A DNA stretch of 17,067 nt from an uncultured Flavobacteriales bacterium (GTDB lineage Bacteria > Bacteroidota > Bacteroidia > Flavobacteriales_D > Crocinitomicaceae), in NCBI GenBank assembly GCA_903879765.1, contig CAIRMS010000173.1, positions 1-17,067 on the forward strand. The letters run 5' to 3'. The notes below the pieces were generated by a model. The model was not told where the DNA came from, searched no databases, and worked only from the letters and a program-made list of their open reading frames with translations. Shown one piece after another: positions 6,617 through 13,322 of the stretch (within the stretch, counting starts at the first letter, position 1; the number at the start of each line of letters is the position of its first letter). Position numbers and translations under genes: made by a program.

Positions 6617-8572
6617 TTATTTCGTTTCGCTGATTAATTCCTCTATCGATTTTCTAGAAACAGCGTGATAGTTTGCTTTCGTTTGATTGAATGTATAAAC
6701 CGCAAAATTGCGTGTCGATTTATTCAAAAGAAGCGCTTCATAAATGGGCATCAGGTATTTTCTTCGCCCCACTTTGCATAAAAATGCTGAGATCTCTTTT
6801 TTGTTCGTCGGGACATACCCACAATTGGCACTTAAAATAAACCATTCAGTCAATAATTCACTGTTCCCACTGTAAGAAAAGCGCAGGTAACGATCAATTT
6901 CACGCATTTTTGCCTGAGAAAGGTTTCTTGGTAAGCGTCGAATAAAGGTTTGCCATTCTTGCACGATGTGGTCTTGAAACTTTATTTGTTGAACTTGCTT
7001 GATTTTTTTTCGACGTTTACCAACTTTTTTCCATTTATAAGTGACTTTCGGAGCAAAACTCACCTTCCCATTCGTAAAATCGTCCGCAAGCTTCCCCATG
7101 TTTTCCAAACGTTGTGATTGAAGCTTTATACAGTTTTCCGGAAGTCCTTCCGCATAAATCCATGATGGATAGTCAAAGGAGATGTGTTCCTTTTTAAGTA
7201 GTTCTTCGTTCAGAAAGCTGATAAATTGTTTGGTGTCAACGGTTTTGAATTGAAATCGTTCGAAGTATTTTTTGAGAAATGCATCAAATCTTGTTCTACC
7301 AACTCGTTCTTCTAATGTTTTCAAGAAAAAAGCTCCTTTCACATAGGCGATATCAGTCATTCCATCGTCTGGATTTCGTCCTTCTAAAGCCAAATGAAGC
7401 TTGCTGTCTTCCGGGTTTTTCGACTTCTTGATGCGTGTCAATTCATCCGTTAATTCATCGAACTCAATTAAAGCCAAAATGTCTGCTACTTCTTTTCCGT
7501 AAAGGGATTCCATGATGCGTTGCTCGAAGTAAACGGTGAATCCTTCGTTCAGCCAAAAGTCATTCCAAGTTCGGTTGGTTACTAAATTCCCAGACCAAGA
7601 ATGGGCCAATTCATGTGCAATTACGGAGACTAAACTTTTATCACCAGCTAACAAGGTTGGATTCGCAAAAGTCAACATTGGATTTTCCATTCCTCCAAAA
7701 GGGAAGGAATAGGGGAGCACCAATATGTCGTATTGTTCCCATTGATAAGGTCCATAAAGTTGTTCTGCAGCGGAAATCATTTTCGGAATGGCATCGAATT
7801 CGTATTCACAAGCGGAAAGTAATTCAGGCTCCGCATAGACGCCACTATTTTCACTGAAAGCATGGTAGCTCAAATCCCCGACAGCTAATGCGATTAAGTA
7901 AGCTGGAATAGGCTTATTCATTTCAAAGTGGTATTTTCCCTCGTTGTTTTTTTTCGTTGGATTCTTTGCGCTCATGACTGCGAGAAGATCTGAGGGAACT
8001 TTAACATCCGCACTGTAGGTAATGCGATTGCTAGGAGAATCTTGCAATGGAATCCATGTACGCGTAAGGATTGCTTGACCTTGTGTGTATAAAAATGGTT
8101 TTGTCTTGGAACTAGTTAAATTCGTGTCTAACCAATCCAATGCATCAGATCTTTCGGTTGTTTGATAGTAAATATTAACAAAGCGTGTGTCTTTTTTGAT
8201 TGGAACCATCAATGCTTGACCAAGAATGGAATCTTTGTCCATTTTATCGATAAACATATCGGCTTCTTCCTCTGTACCTTTTTCTCCGATGGTTACCTTT
8301 TGAATCATGAGTCCGTTGATGTCAAAAATGGCGGTATCCGCTCCTTTATTGATCATTTCGTGACGAGCAACACCATAGATTGTTCGGTTTTCGAAATTGA
8401 CATCCAATTCTAAATGCAGGTGTTTTGTAGATATTTCTTTTAGGTTCGCATAACTATGGACATCTGCTTTCGTTGATTCGGAAGGATTTGCTGTTTTTGT
8501 TGTTGTGCGCGTTAAATCACAAGAAATCAACAATGCAATTGAGGAGACAATAAAAAGGATGTGTTTAATCAT
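6617..8572 (-). CDS. M1 family zinc aminopeptidase lipoprotein, LTA4-hydrolase-like
   Basis: This 651-residue gluzincin starts with a lipoprotein signal peptide (MIKHILFIVSSIALLISC; Cys18 in the lipobox), so it should be exported and lipid-anchored. It carries the M1 exopeptidase motif GGMEN (293-297), the zinc motif HELAH (320-324) with NEGF Glu343 as third ligand at the correct spacing, and a probable catalytic Tyr410 in DIAYVKGAFF. The C-terminal half resembles the helical domain of leukotriene A4 hydrolase (WIYAEGLPENC, then RRKYLMPIYEALL...TFNQTKANYHAVS). It likely trims N-terminal residues from peptides outside the cytoplasm. An unusual run of about ten Lys/Arg lies at 511-526 at the start of the C-terminal domain. 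It is last in the purB operon, 5 nt after the preceding gene. Active-site residues are intact. Confidence 0.93.
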   Translation of the reverse strand: MIKHILFIVSSIALLISCDLTRTTTKTANPSESTKADVHSYANLKEISTKHLHLELDVNFENRTIYGVARHEMINKGADTAIFDINGLMIQKVTIGEKGTEEEADMFIDKMDKDSILGQALMVPIKKDTRFVNIYYQTTERSDALDWLDTNLTSSKTKPFLYTQGQAILTRTWIPLQDSPSNRITYSADVKVPSDLLAVMSAKNPTKKNNEGKYHFEMNKPIPAYLIALAVGDLSYHAFSENSGVYAEPELLSACEYEFDAIPKMISAAEQLYGPYQWEQYDILVLPYSFPFGGMENPMLTFANPTLLAGDKSLVSVIAHELAHSWSGNLVTNRTWNDFWLNEGFTVYFEQRIMESLYGKEVADILALIEFDELTDELTRIKKSKNPEDSKLHLALEGRNPDDGMTDIAYVKGAFFLKTLEERVGRTRFDAFLKKYFERFQFKTVDTKQFISFLNEELLKKEHISFDYPSWIYAEGLPENCIKLQSQRLENMGKLADDFTNGKVSFAPKVTYKWKKVGKRRKKIKQVQQIKFQDHIVQEWQTFIRRLPRNLSQAKMREIDRYLRFSYSGNSELLTEWFILSANCGYVPTNKKEISAFLCKVGRRKYLMPIYEALLLNKSTRNFAVYTFNQTKANYHAVSRKSIEELISETK

Positions 8573-8577
8573 CTTAC

Positions 8578-10170
8578 TTATTTAAAGGATAGAATACCAA
8601 AGCGTTCATAAGAACCAGCAATGGAATACATTAAAATTTCTTTGTTAAATGAATCTAATCTAAACTGTTTTGGCAGAACGATCGAATTCAATTCTTTGCG
8701 ACTTTCCATGGCTATGCGATTCATTTCACCGGATGTTAAGTCAATTTGAACCAAAGCTACTGCGTTATTTTTTTTCGATAAATTGAAACTGTAATAATTG
8801 TTTTCTGTTTTATCAAAAACACCAAGATCATCGTAGTTTCGTTGATTGTCATTAAAAATGAAATTCAGGGAGCTATCCGATTGAAAACTACAATAGGAAC
8901 TGAATTCCCCGTAGTCATTCATGGAAACTTGGGATTTTGGTATGCGCTTTTGCCAAATTAATTCACCAGTGGAAGATATGCGAAAGGCAACAATGTCATC
9001 GTAGTAATAATAATTCATCGTTGTACCAAAGCTTGACCGCGTGTCGTAGGTTGTTTTCTGATAAACATAGTATTGTTCCATCGATCCAACGATAGAGCCA
9101 TCCGATAAGGTGAAAAAATTGCGCATCCGATAATCGTATAATTCTGGTGAGCCAAAGTCTCGTGTATTTAGGTCATTTGGATTTTCATTGTTATTCATGG
9201 AATTTGTGAAGCGGTCTTGTTGACGTGTATTCCACATTTCTTTCACGATTTCTTTTCCGAATGGAATAAATGCTTCTGAATTTTGCGCATGATTGGTCGG
9301 GTCGATCTGTATGCTAAAAATCCCTTCAATGCCATTTTTATTTCCTGTGCCATAAATTCCAGTAAGGGCAAAAGCTCCTTGATCATTTGAAGACATGACC
9401 AAATCATCAATTCGTTTGCCTTTTAAGTCGATGGAAAATTCCTTCAATTCTTTGTCACCTGCTTTGTACACATGCAATGCTTTGAAATTTTCAAAACTTC
9501 GCGTAAACATGCGGTCGTTGGCTTTGTTGTGTTCTGTTAGGCAAATAAAGTAGTCACCGATGTTGGAAATGTGATGTGCATTGATGGTGGTCATGTTTCC
9601 ATCAAATGGAACATTGTATTCTCCTTCACGAACGATTTCCAAAGAGTCATTCAGAATTTTATACCCATAAAAATCATTGTTTATTCCTTTTCCTTCTTTC
9701 TCCCAAATGATTCCAATGTACTTTCTATTCAGAGAAGAAATAATGGTGAATTGAGGTTTGGCATCGAATTTAGGATTTTCGTATTCCGCCAAAAATTTTG
9801 TGTCAGTCACATTGAAATCCTCATCGTAATATTGAACGTAGAGCATCATGCTACTTTTCATTCGGTCCGATAAAAATACAGCTGTGCCATTTCCAAAACT
9901 AAAGGCATCAACAAAATTACAAAGTCCGGTTTCTGTTACGAGTTTTAATTTTTGCTGATTGAATGCACTTAAGTTTTCATATGAAACAAGGCGATAGGTA
10001 CCAAAACTAGCACCTCCTGTCCATCGAAGTACGTTAAAGTCTAATTGTTTTTCTGGAAGAATGTCTAATAATAAACCATTGCTCCTCTCTAAAGGTCCCC
10101 AAGTAATTGGAAAGTTTTGCCCAACGACGATGTTGAAACAGAACAAAAATACAAGGAGGATTTTAGGCAT
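8578..10170 (-). CDS. Exported hypothetical protein, beta-rich, possibly beta-propeller
   Basis: A 530-residue protein with a clear signal peptide (MPKILLVFLFCFNIVVG, cleavage probably before QNFP), so it is periplasmic, surface or outer-membrane associated. The mature part is rich in alternating hydrophobic, aromatic and glycine segments, with repeated patterns such as DIVAFRISSTGELIWQKRIP, HISNIGDYFICLTEHN and GAFALTGIYGTG, which suggests a beta-propeller-like fold. I cannot recognise catalytic motifs and no T9SS sorting tail is visible at the C-terminus (it ends SIAGSYERFGILSFK). I recall similar unassigned proteins in Bacteroidota, but give no function. It sits between purB (2 nt before its ATG) and the M1 peptidase lipoprotein (5 nt after), so co-expression with the peptidase is likely and a shared envelope role is possible. 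Confidence 0.8.
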   Translation of the reverse strand: MPKILLVFLFCFNIVVGQNFPITWGPLERSNGLLLDILPEKQLDFNVLRWTGGASFGTYRLVSYENLSAFNQQKLKLVTETGLCNFVDAFSFGNGTAVFLSDRMKSSMMLYVQYYDEDFNVTDTKFLAEYENPKFDAKPQFTIISSLNRKYIGIIWEKEGKGINNDFYGYKILNDSLEIVREGEYNVPFDGNMTTINAHHISNIGDYFICLTEHNKANDRMFTRSFENFKALHVYKAGDKELKEFSIDLKGKRIDDLVMSSNDQGAFALTGIYGTGNKNGIEGIFSIQIDPTNHAQNSEAFIPFGKEIVKEMWNTRQQDRFTNSMNNNENPNDLNTRDFGSPELYDYRMRNFFTLSDGSIVGSMEQYYVYQKTTYDTRSSFGTTMNYYYYDDIVAFRISSTGELIWQKRIPKSQVSMNDYGEFSSYCSFQSDSSLNFIFNDNQRNYDDLGVFDKTENNYYSFNLSKKNNAVALVQIDLTSGEMNRIAMESRKELNSIVLPKQFRLDSFNKEILMYSIAGSYERFGILSFK

Positions 10171-10172
10171 CT

Positions 10173-11531
10173 TTAGGGATTCACAAGTTGTATTCCAAGA
10201 TAGGATTTTGGTGAAATGTTTTTTAATTCTTCTGTTAAGGTAGGTGAAAGTTTCAATTCATCAATAAAAGCATGGACACTTTCTTTTGTAACTTGTTCAT
10301 TCTTACGTGTCAATCCTTTCAACGCTTCGTAAGGTTTCTCAAATCCTTCGCGGCGCAATACCGTTTGAATGGCTTCAGCAACAACTGCCCAGTTTTGATC
10401 GAGGTCCTCATGCAATTTCGCTTCGTTCAATAATAATTTACCGAGTCCTTTTAAACTTGACTGTAAAGAAATCAAACTATGAGCAATTGGAACGCCAACC
10501 ACACGAAGTACAGTTGAATCTGTTAAGTCGCGTTGCAAGCGAGAAACGGGAAGTTTAGCAGATAAATGTTCAAAAAGGGCATTGGCGATTCCGATGTTTC
10601 CTTCTGAATTTTCAAAATCAATTGGATTTACTTTGTGTGGCATTGCAGATGAACCGATTTCGCCTGCTTTGATTTTTTGTTTGAAGTATTCCATCGAAAT
10701 GTAGGTCCACATGTCGCGGTTCAAGTCCAAAATGATGGTGTTGATGCGTTTCATTACATCGAATAAAGCAGCAAGTTGATCGTAATGTTCAATTTGCGTT
10801 GTTGTTTGAGAGCGGTTTAATTCCAATTTACCGTTGACAAATTGATTGGCAAAAGCCACCCAATCGTGGTTTGGAAACGCCACATGATGTGCGTTAAAAT
10901 TACCCGTTGCACCACCAAATTTTGCTGGATAATCTTGTTTCACTAATTGATTGCGTTGAATCGTTAAGCGTTCCGTGAAAACTTGGATTTCTTTTCCTAA
11001 ACGGGTTGGGGAAGCGGGTTGTCCATGCGTACGAGCAAGCATCGGAACATCCTTCCACTCGTTTTGGTAGCTTGTTAATTGTGCAATTAATTCATCCAAC
11101 ATCGGTAAATACACTTCTTCAATTCCCTGTTTCAAGGAAAGCGGAATCGCAGTGTTGTTGATGTCTTGAGAGGTGAGTCCAAAGTGAATGAACTCCAAAT
11201 ATTTGTGTAGGTTGAGTTCTTCCATTTTGCTTTTCAGGAAGTATTCAATTGCTTTTACGTCGTGATTGGTTGTTTTTTCTGTTTCTTTAATCCACAGTGC
11301 ATCTGCCTCGGTGAAGTTTTCATAAATCGCTGTTAAGGCTAAAAACGTTTTTTTCGGAAAGTCAGCAAGTGGTTCGATGCCACTTTCTACCAATGAAATA
11401 AAGTATTCCACTTCAACCAAAACGCGGTAGCGAATGAGTCCAAATTCGGAGAAGTATGGCCCTAGTTGACTTGTTTTCGAATGGTATCTTCCATCGATTG
11501 GAGAAATGGCTGAAAGTGAATTTAATTCCAT
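10173..11531 (-). CDS. purB: Adenylosuccinate lyase
   Basis: This enzyme cleaves SAICAR to AICAR in IMP synthesis and adenylosuccinate to AMP. The protein belongs to the fumarase/aspartase superfamily: LSAISPIDGRY at the N-terminus, KTTNHDVKAIEYFL, FGLTSQDINNTAIPL, ARTHGQPASPTRLGKE, and the signature loop GSSAMPHKVNPIDFEN with the catalytic serine region. The length (452 residues) and motifs are those of the PurB group that starts with SPIDGRY. I choose the ATG at 11531 (MELNSLSAISPI) over a TTG seven codons upstream, because a strong promoter -7 element (11550-11557) covers that TTG, so it would not be transcribed. It is the first gene of a three-gene operon with an exported protein and an M1 peptidase; ctaA diverges upstream. 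Confidence 0.96.
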   Translation of the reverse strand: MELNSLSAISPIDGRYHSKTSQLGPYFSEFGLIRYRVLVEVEYFISLVESGIEPLADFPKKTFLALTAIYENFTEADALWIKETEKTTNHDVKAIEYFLKSKMEELNLHKYLEFIHFGLTSQDINNTAIPLSLKQGIEEVYLPMLDELIAQLTSYQNEWKDVPMLARTHGQPASPTRLGKEIQVFTERLTIQRNQLVKQDYPAKFGGATGNFNAHHVAFPNHDWVAFANQFVNGKLELNRSQTTTQIEHYDQLAALFDVMKRINTIILDLNRDMWTYISMEYFKQKIKAGEIGSSAMPHKVNPIDFENSEGNIGIANALFEHLSAKLPVSRLQRDLTDSTVLRVVGVPIAHSLISLQSSLKGLGKLLLNEAKLHEDLDQNWAVVAEAIQTVLRREGFEKPYEALKGLTRKNEQVTKESVHAFIDELKLSPTLTEELKNISPKSYLGIQLVNP

Positions 11532-11549
11532 GTTTTTTTGAATAAGGGA

Positions 11550-11581
11550 CAAAGATACGATATTGCGTAAAACTACTCAAA
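11550..11581 (-). promoter_or_regulatory. Bacteroidota-type promoter of the purB operon
   Basis: Reading on the minus strand, TTTG (11578-11581) is followed by a 20-nt spacer and TATCTTTG (11550-11557), an exact match to the -33 TTTG / -7 TAnnTTTG promoter of Bacteroidota. The ATG chosen for purB lies 18 nt after the -7 element, behind an A-rich leader with no Shine-Dalgarno motif. This is the best promoter in the window. Confidence 0.7.
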
Positions 11582-11645
11582 TGGAAAGTGCTCGATTTAT
11601 CAATTAAAAGTGGCCTCAAATGGACATCGGGATTAAAATCCTTGG

Positions 11646-11653
11646 TATTTTTG
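11646..11653 (+). promoter_or_regulatory. Candidate -7 element directly before ctaA
   Basis: TATTTTTG matches TAnnTTTG exactly but ends only 4 nt before the ctaA ATG, so a start site at the usual distance would fall at or next to the start codon. No good TTTG is seen at the expected spacing upstream. It is either a promoter for a leaderless transcript or a chance match in T-rich DNA. Confidence 0.35.
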
Positions 11654-11657
11654 TTTC

Positions 11658-12677
11658 ATGGAATTTTCAAAACGGTTTATTCGATTTAATTGGCTTATCA
11701 TCATCCTTATTTACTTGATTGTTGTAGCAGGAAGTTTGGTGCGCATCACCGGAAGTGGGATGGGGTGTCCGGATTGGCCGAAGTGCTTTGGTGAATGGAT
11801 TCCACCGACAGAATTATCGGAACTTCCAGCAGATTACAGAGAAGCCTACCTCTTGAAGCGAGAGAAAAAAGTAGAGAAGTTTTGCCGCTTTTTGAACTCG
11901 GTTGGAATGAAAGAAACAGCGGAGCGCATTCAGTCGGATCCCACCGTTTATGTGGAAGAAGCGTTTAATGTTCGCAAAACATGGACAGAATACATCAATC
12001 GTTTGGTTGGATTTGCTGCAGGTAATGCGATGCTGATTGCCTTTGTGTGGATGCTTATCGTTTACCGCAAACGTAAGTTTGTTTTGTTGATGTTGTTGAA
12101 CCTTGTCCTGATGGGAATCGAAGGTTGGTTCGGGTCGATTGTGGTCGCGACCAATTTGGTTCCATGGACCATCACTGTACACTTGTTTTTGGCCTTGGTG
12201 ATTATTGGCTTACAGTTGTATTTGCTGTATGCGATGGACCCAAGTAAAAAGGAGAAAATCGCTTTAGCGAAACCCATCCGTTGGAGTTTACTCGTGATTT
12301 TAGCAATTACTTTTTATCAAATGTTTCTCGGTACGCAAGTGCGTGAAGCGATCGACGCGCTCGTGAAGCAAGGATTCACCCGTGAACAGTGGATTGACCG
12401 CATTGGCATCGATTTCCTCATTCACCGAAGCTTCTCTTGGCTTGTTTTAATCTTGTTGGGATGGATGTTTTGGAAAAATGAAAAAGGAATCAAATACGCG
12501 AAAATTCGTTGGGCAACTGGATTACTTGCACTGGAATTAATCACAGGTGTATTGTTGGCGTATGCTGACATGCCAGGATTGGTGCAAACCAGCCATTTGA
12601 TTTTTGCTAGTGTCCTTTTTGGACTGCTGCTCTTTGCCAGTTTTGAGAGTAAGGGAGAAGTTTCCTCTTCTCACTAA
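11658..12677 (+). CDS. ctaA: Heme A synthase, COX15/CtaA family
   Basis: A 339-residue inner-membrane protein with about eight hydrophobic helices. It oxidises the C8 methyl group of heme O to a formyl group, making heme A for aa3-type cytochrome oxidase. Family features are VAGSLVRITGSGMGCPDWPKCFG (Cys37 and Cys43 in the first external loop), TWTEYINRLVGF, LGTQVREAID, and histidines His175 (TVHLFLAL), His256 (IHRSFSW) and His313 (QTSHLIFAS) at positions of heme or cofactor ligands. The position equivalent to the first conserved heme histidine is Asn in EYINRL. A charged loop of about 60 residues (46-108) follows the Cys pair. No ctaB or oxidase subunit gene is adjacent. It diverges from purB, and the next gene, 84 bp downstream, has its own likely promoter. 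Confidence 0.93.
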   Translation: MEFSKRFIRFNWLIIILIYLIVVAGSLVRITGSGMGCPDWPKCFGEWIPPTELSELPADYREAYLLKREKKVEKFCRFLNSVGMKETAERIQSDPTVYVEEAFNVRKTWTEYINRLVGFAAGNAMLIAFVWMLIVYRKRKFVLLMLLNLVLMGIEGWFGSIVVATNLVPWTITVHLFLALVIIGLQLYLLYAMDPSKKEKIALAKPIRWSLLVILAITFYQMFLGTQVREAIDALVKQGFTREQWIDRIGIDFLIHRSFSWLVLILLGWMFWKNEKGIKYAKIRWATGLLALELITGVLLAYADMPGLVQTSHLIFASVLFGLLLFASFESKGEVSSSH

Positions 12678-12705
12678 GAATAATTATCAAAAGTCCACCC
12701 AATAA

Positions 12706-12765
12706 TTTGACGTAAATACGTTACCTTTCTGAGTGCCATAAATCATGGTTGAGTTGAAAGAATGA
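12706..12765 (+). promoter_or_regulatory. Leader and candidate operator of the second sigma gene, with a 6-codon upstream ORF
   Basis: The 84-bp gap before the second sigma gene holds a near-palindrome ACGTA-AA-TACGT (12710-12721), overlapped by GTAA-ATACG-TTAC (12712-12724), then TACCTTTC (12722-12729), a one-mismatch -7 box. Downstream, ATG at 12745 opens a six-codon frame (MVELKE) whose TGA (12763-12765) overlaps the sigma ATG at 12762. Together this looks like a regulated promoter with a coupled leader peptide, but each element is short and unproven. Confidence 0.3.
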
Positions 12766-13322
12766 GTGAAACAGTCATTGGAAATTTGCAGTTGGATCGA
12801 TCCTTCGTGGGACGTATTCAAAAGGGGGACGAACCAAGCGTCCTTGCCTTGTACGACGCGTGTTTTTCTCCGATGATGAATGTCGTAGTTCGATATAAAA
12901 ACAACCGAGAAGACCAGATTTCCTTGATTAATAACGCCTTTTTGAAAGCAGTGAAAAACATTGCACAGTTTCAATTGGGTACTTCCTTTGTTTCATGGAT
13001 AAAAGTGATTTTACACAACGAAATCATTGACGATTTTAGAAAAAACAAGCGTCATTATGCCACGATTCAACTCCAAGAACAAAAAGAAGTAAGCGAAGAG
13101 GCACACTTTGACGAAAACTACGATTTCTCGGTAGAAAAAATCAAGGTAACGGCCGTCTTATCGAAATTACCTCCAGCAACTCGGACCGTTTTTAATCTTT
13201 TCTTGTGGGAGGACTTGCGTCCGAGTGAGATTGCCAGTGAATTAGGAATTTCCATTGACACTGTTCGCTGGCACATCAAAATGGCCCGAAAACTGATTCG
13301 TCATCAAATAGAAAAGTCATGA
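12762..13322 (+). CDS. ECF-family RNA polymerase sigma factor (second in window)
   Basis: This 186-residue sigma-70 family protein has region 2 at about 15-98 (SVLALYDACFSPMMNVVV; SFVSWIKVILHNEIIDDFRK) and region 4 at about 130-182, with LPPATRTVFNLFLWEDLRP and the helix-turn-helix PSEIASELGISIDTVRWHI. Its NREDQISLINNAF helix is less acidic than the DEKAEDFVHDLF of the first sigma factor, and the two proteins are clearly diverged, so they are not a recent duplicate. It overlaps the next gene by an ATGA, the normal sign of translational coupling to a cognate membrane anti-sigma-like partner. An alternative upstream start is unlikely, because the ATG at 12745 is in another frame and stops at the sigma start. 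The regulon is unknown. Confidence 0.9.
   Translation: MSETVIGNLQLDRSFVGRIQKGDEPSVLALYDACFSPMMNVVVRYKNNREDQISLINNAFLKAVKNIAQFQLGTSFVSWIKVILHNEIIDDFRKNKRHYATIQLQEQKEVSEEAHFDENYDFSVEKIKVTAVLSKLPPATRTVFNLFLWEDLRPSEIASELGISIDTVRWHIKMARKLIRHQIEKS

Noticed and set aside
11532..11552. TTG start of purB
   Set aside because: The codon is inside the -7 promoter element, and the ATG 21 nt downstream gives the canonical N-terminus.
11814..12182. 122-residue open frame on the minus strand over ctaA
   Set aside because: The composition is unlike that of a real protein from this genome, and the plus-strand heme A synthase reading is unambiguous.
211..13322. The two ECF sigma genes as a recent duplication
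   Set aside because: Residue identity is low outside the family motifs, and the partner proteins differ in size and sequence, so independent modules are more likely.
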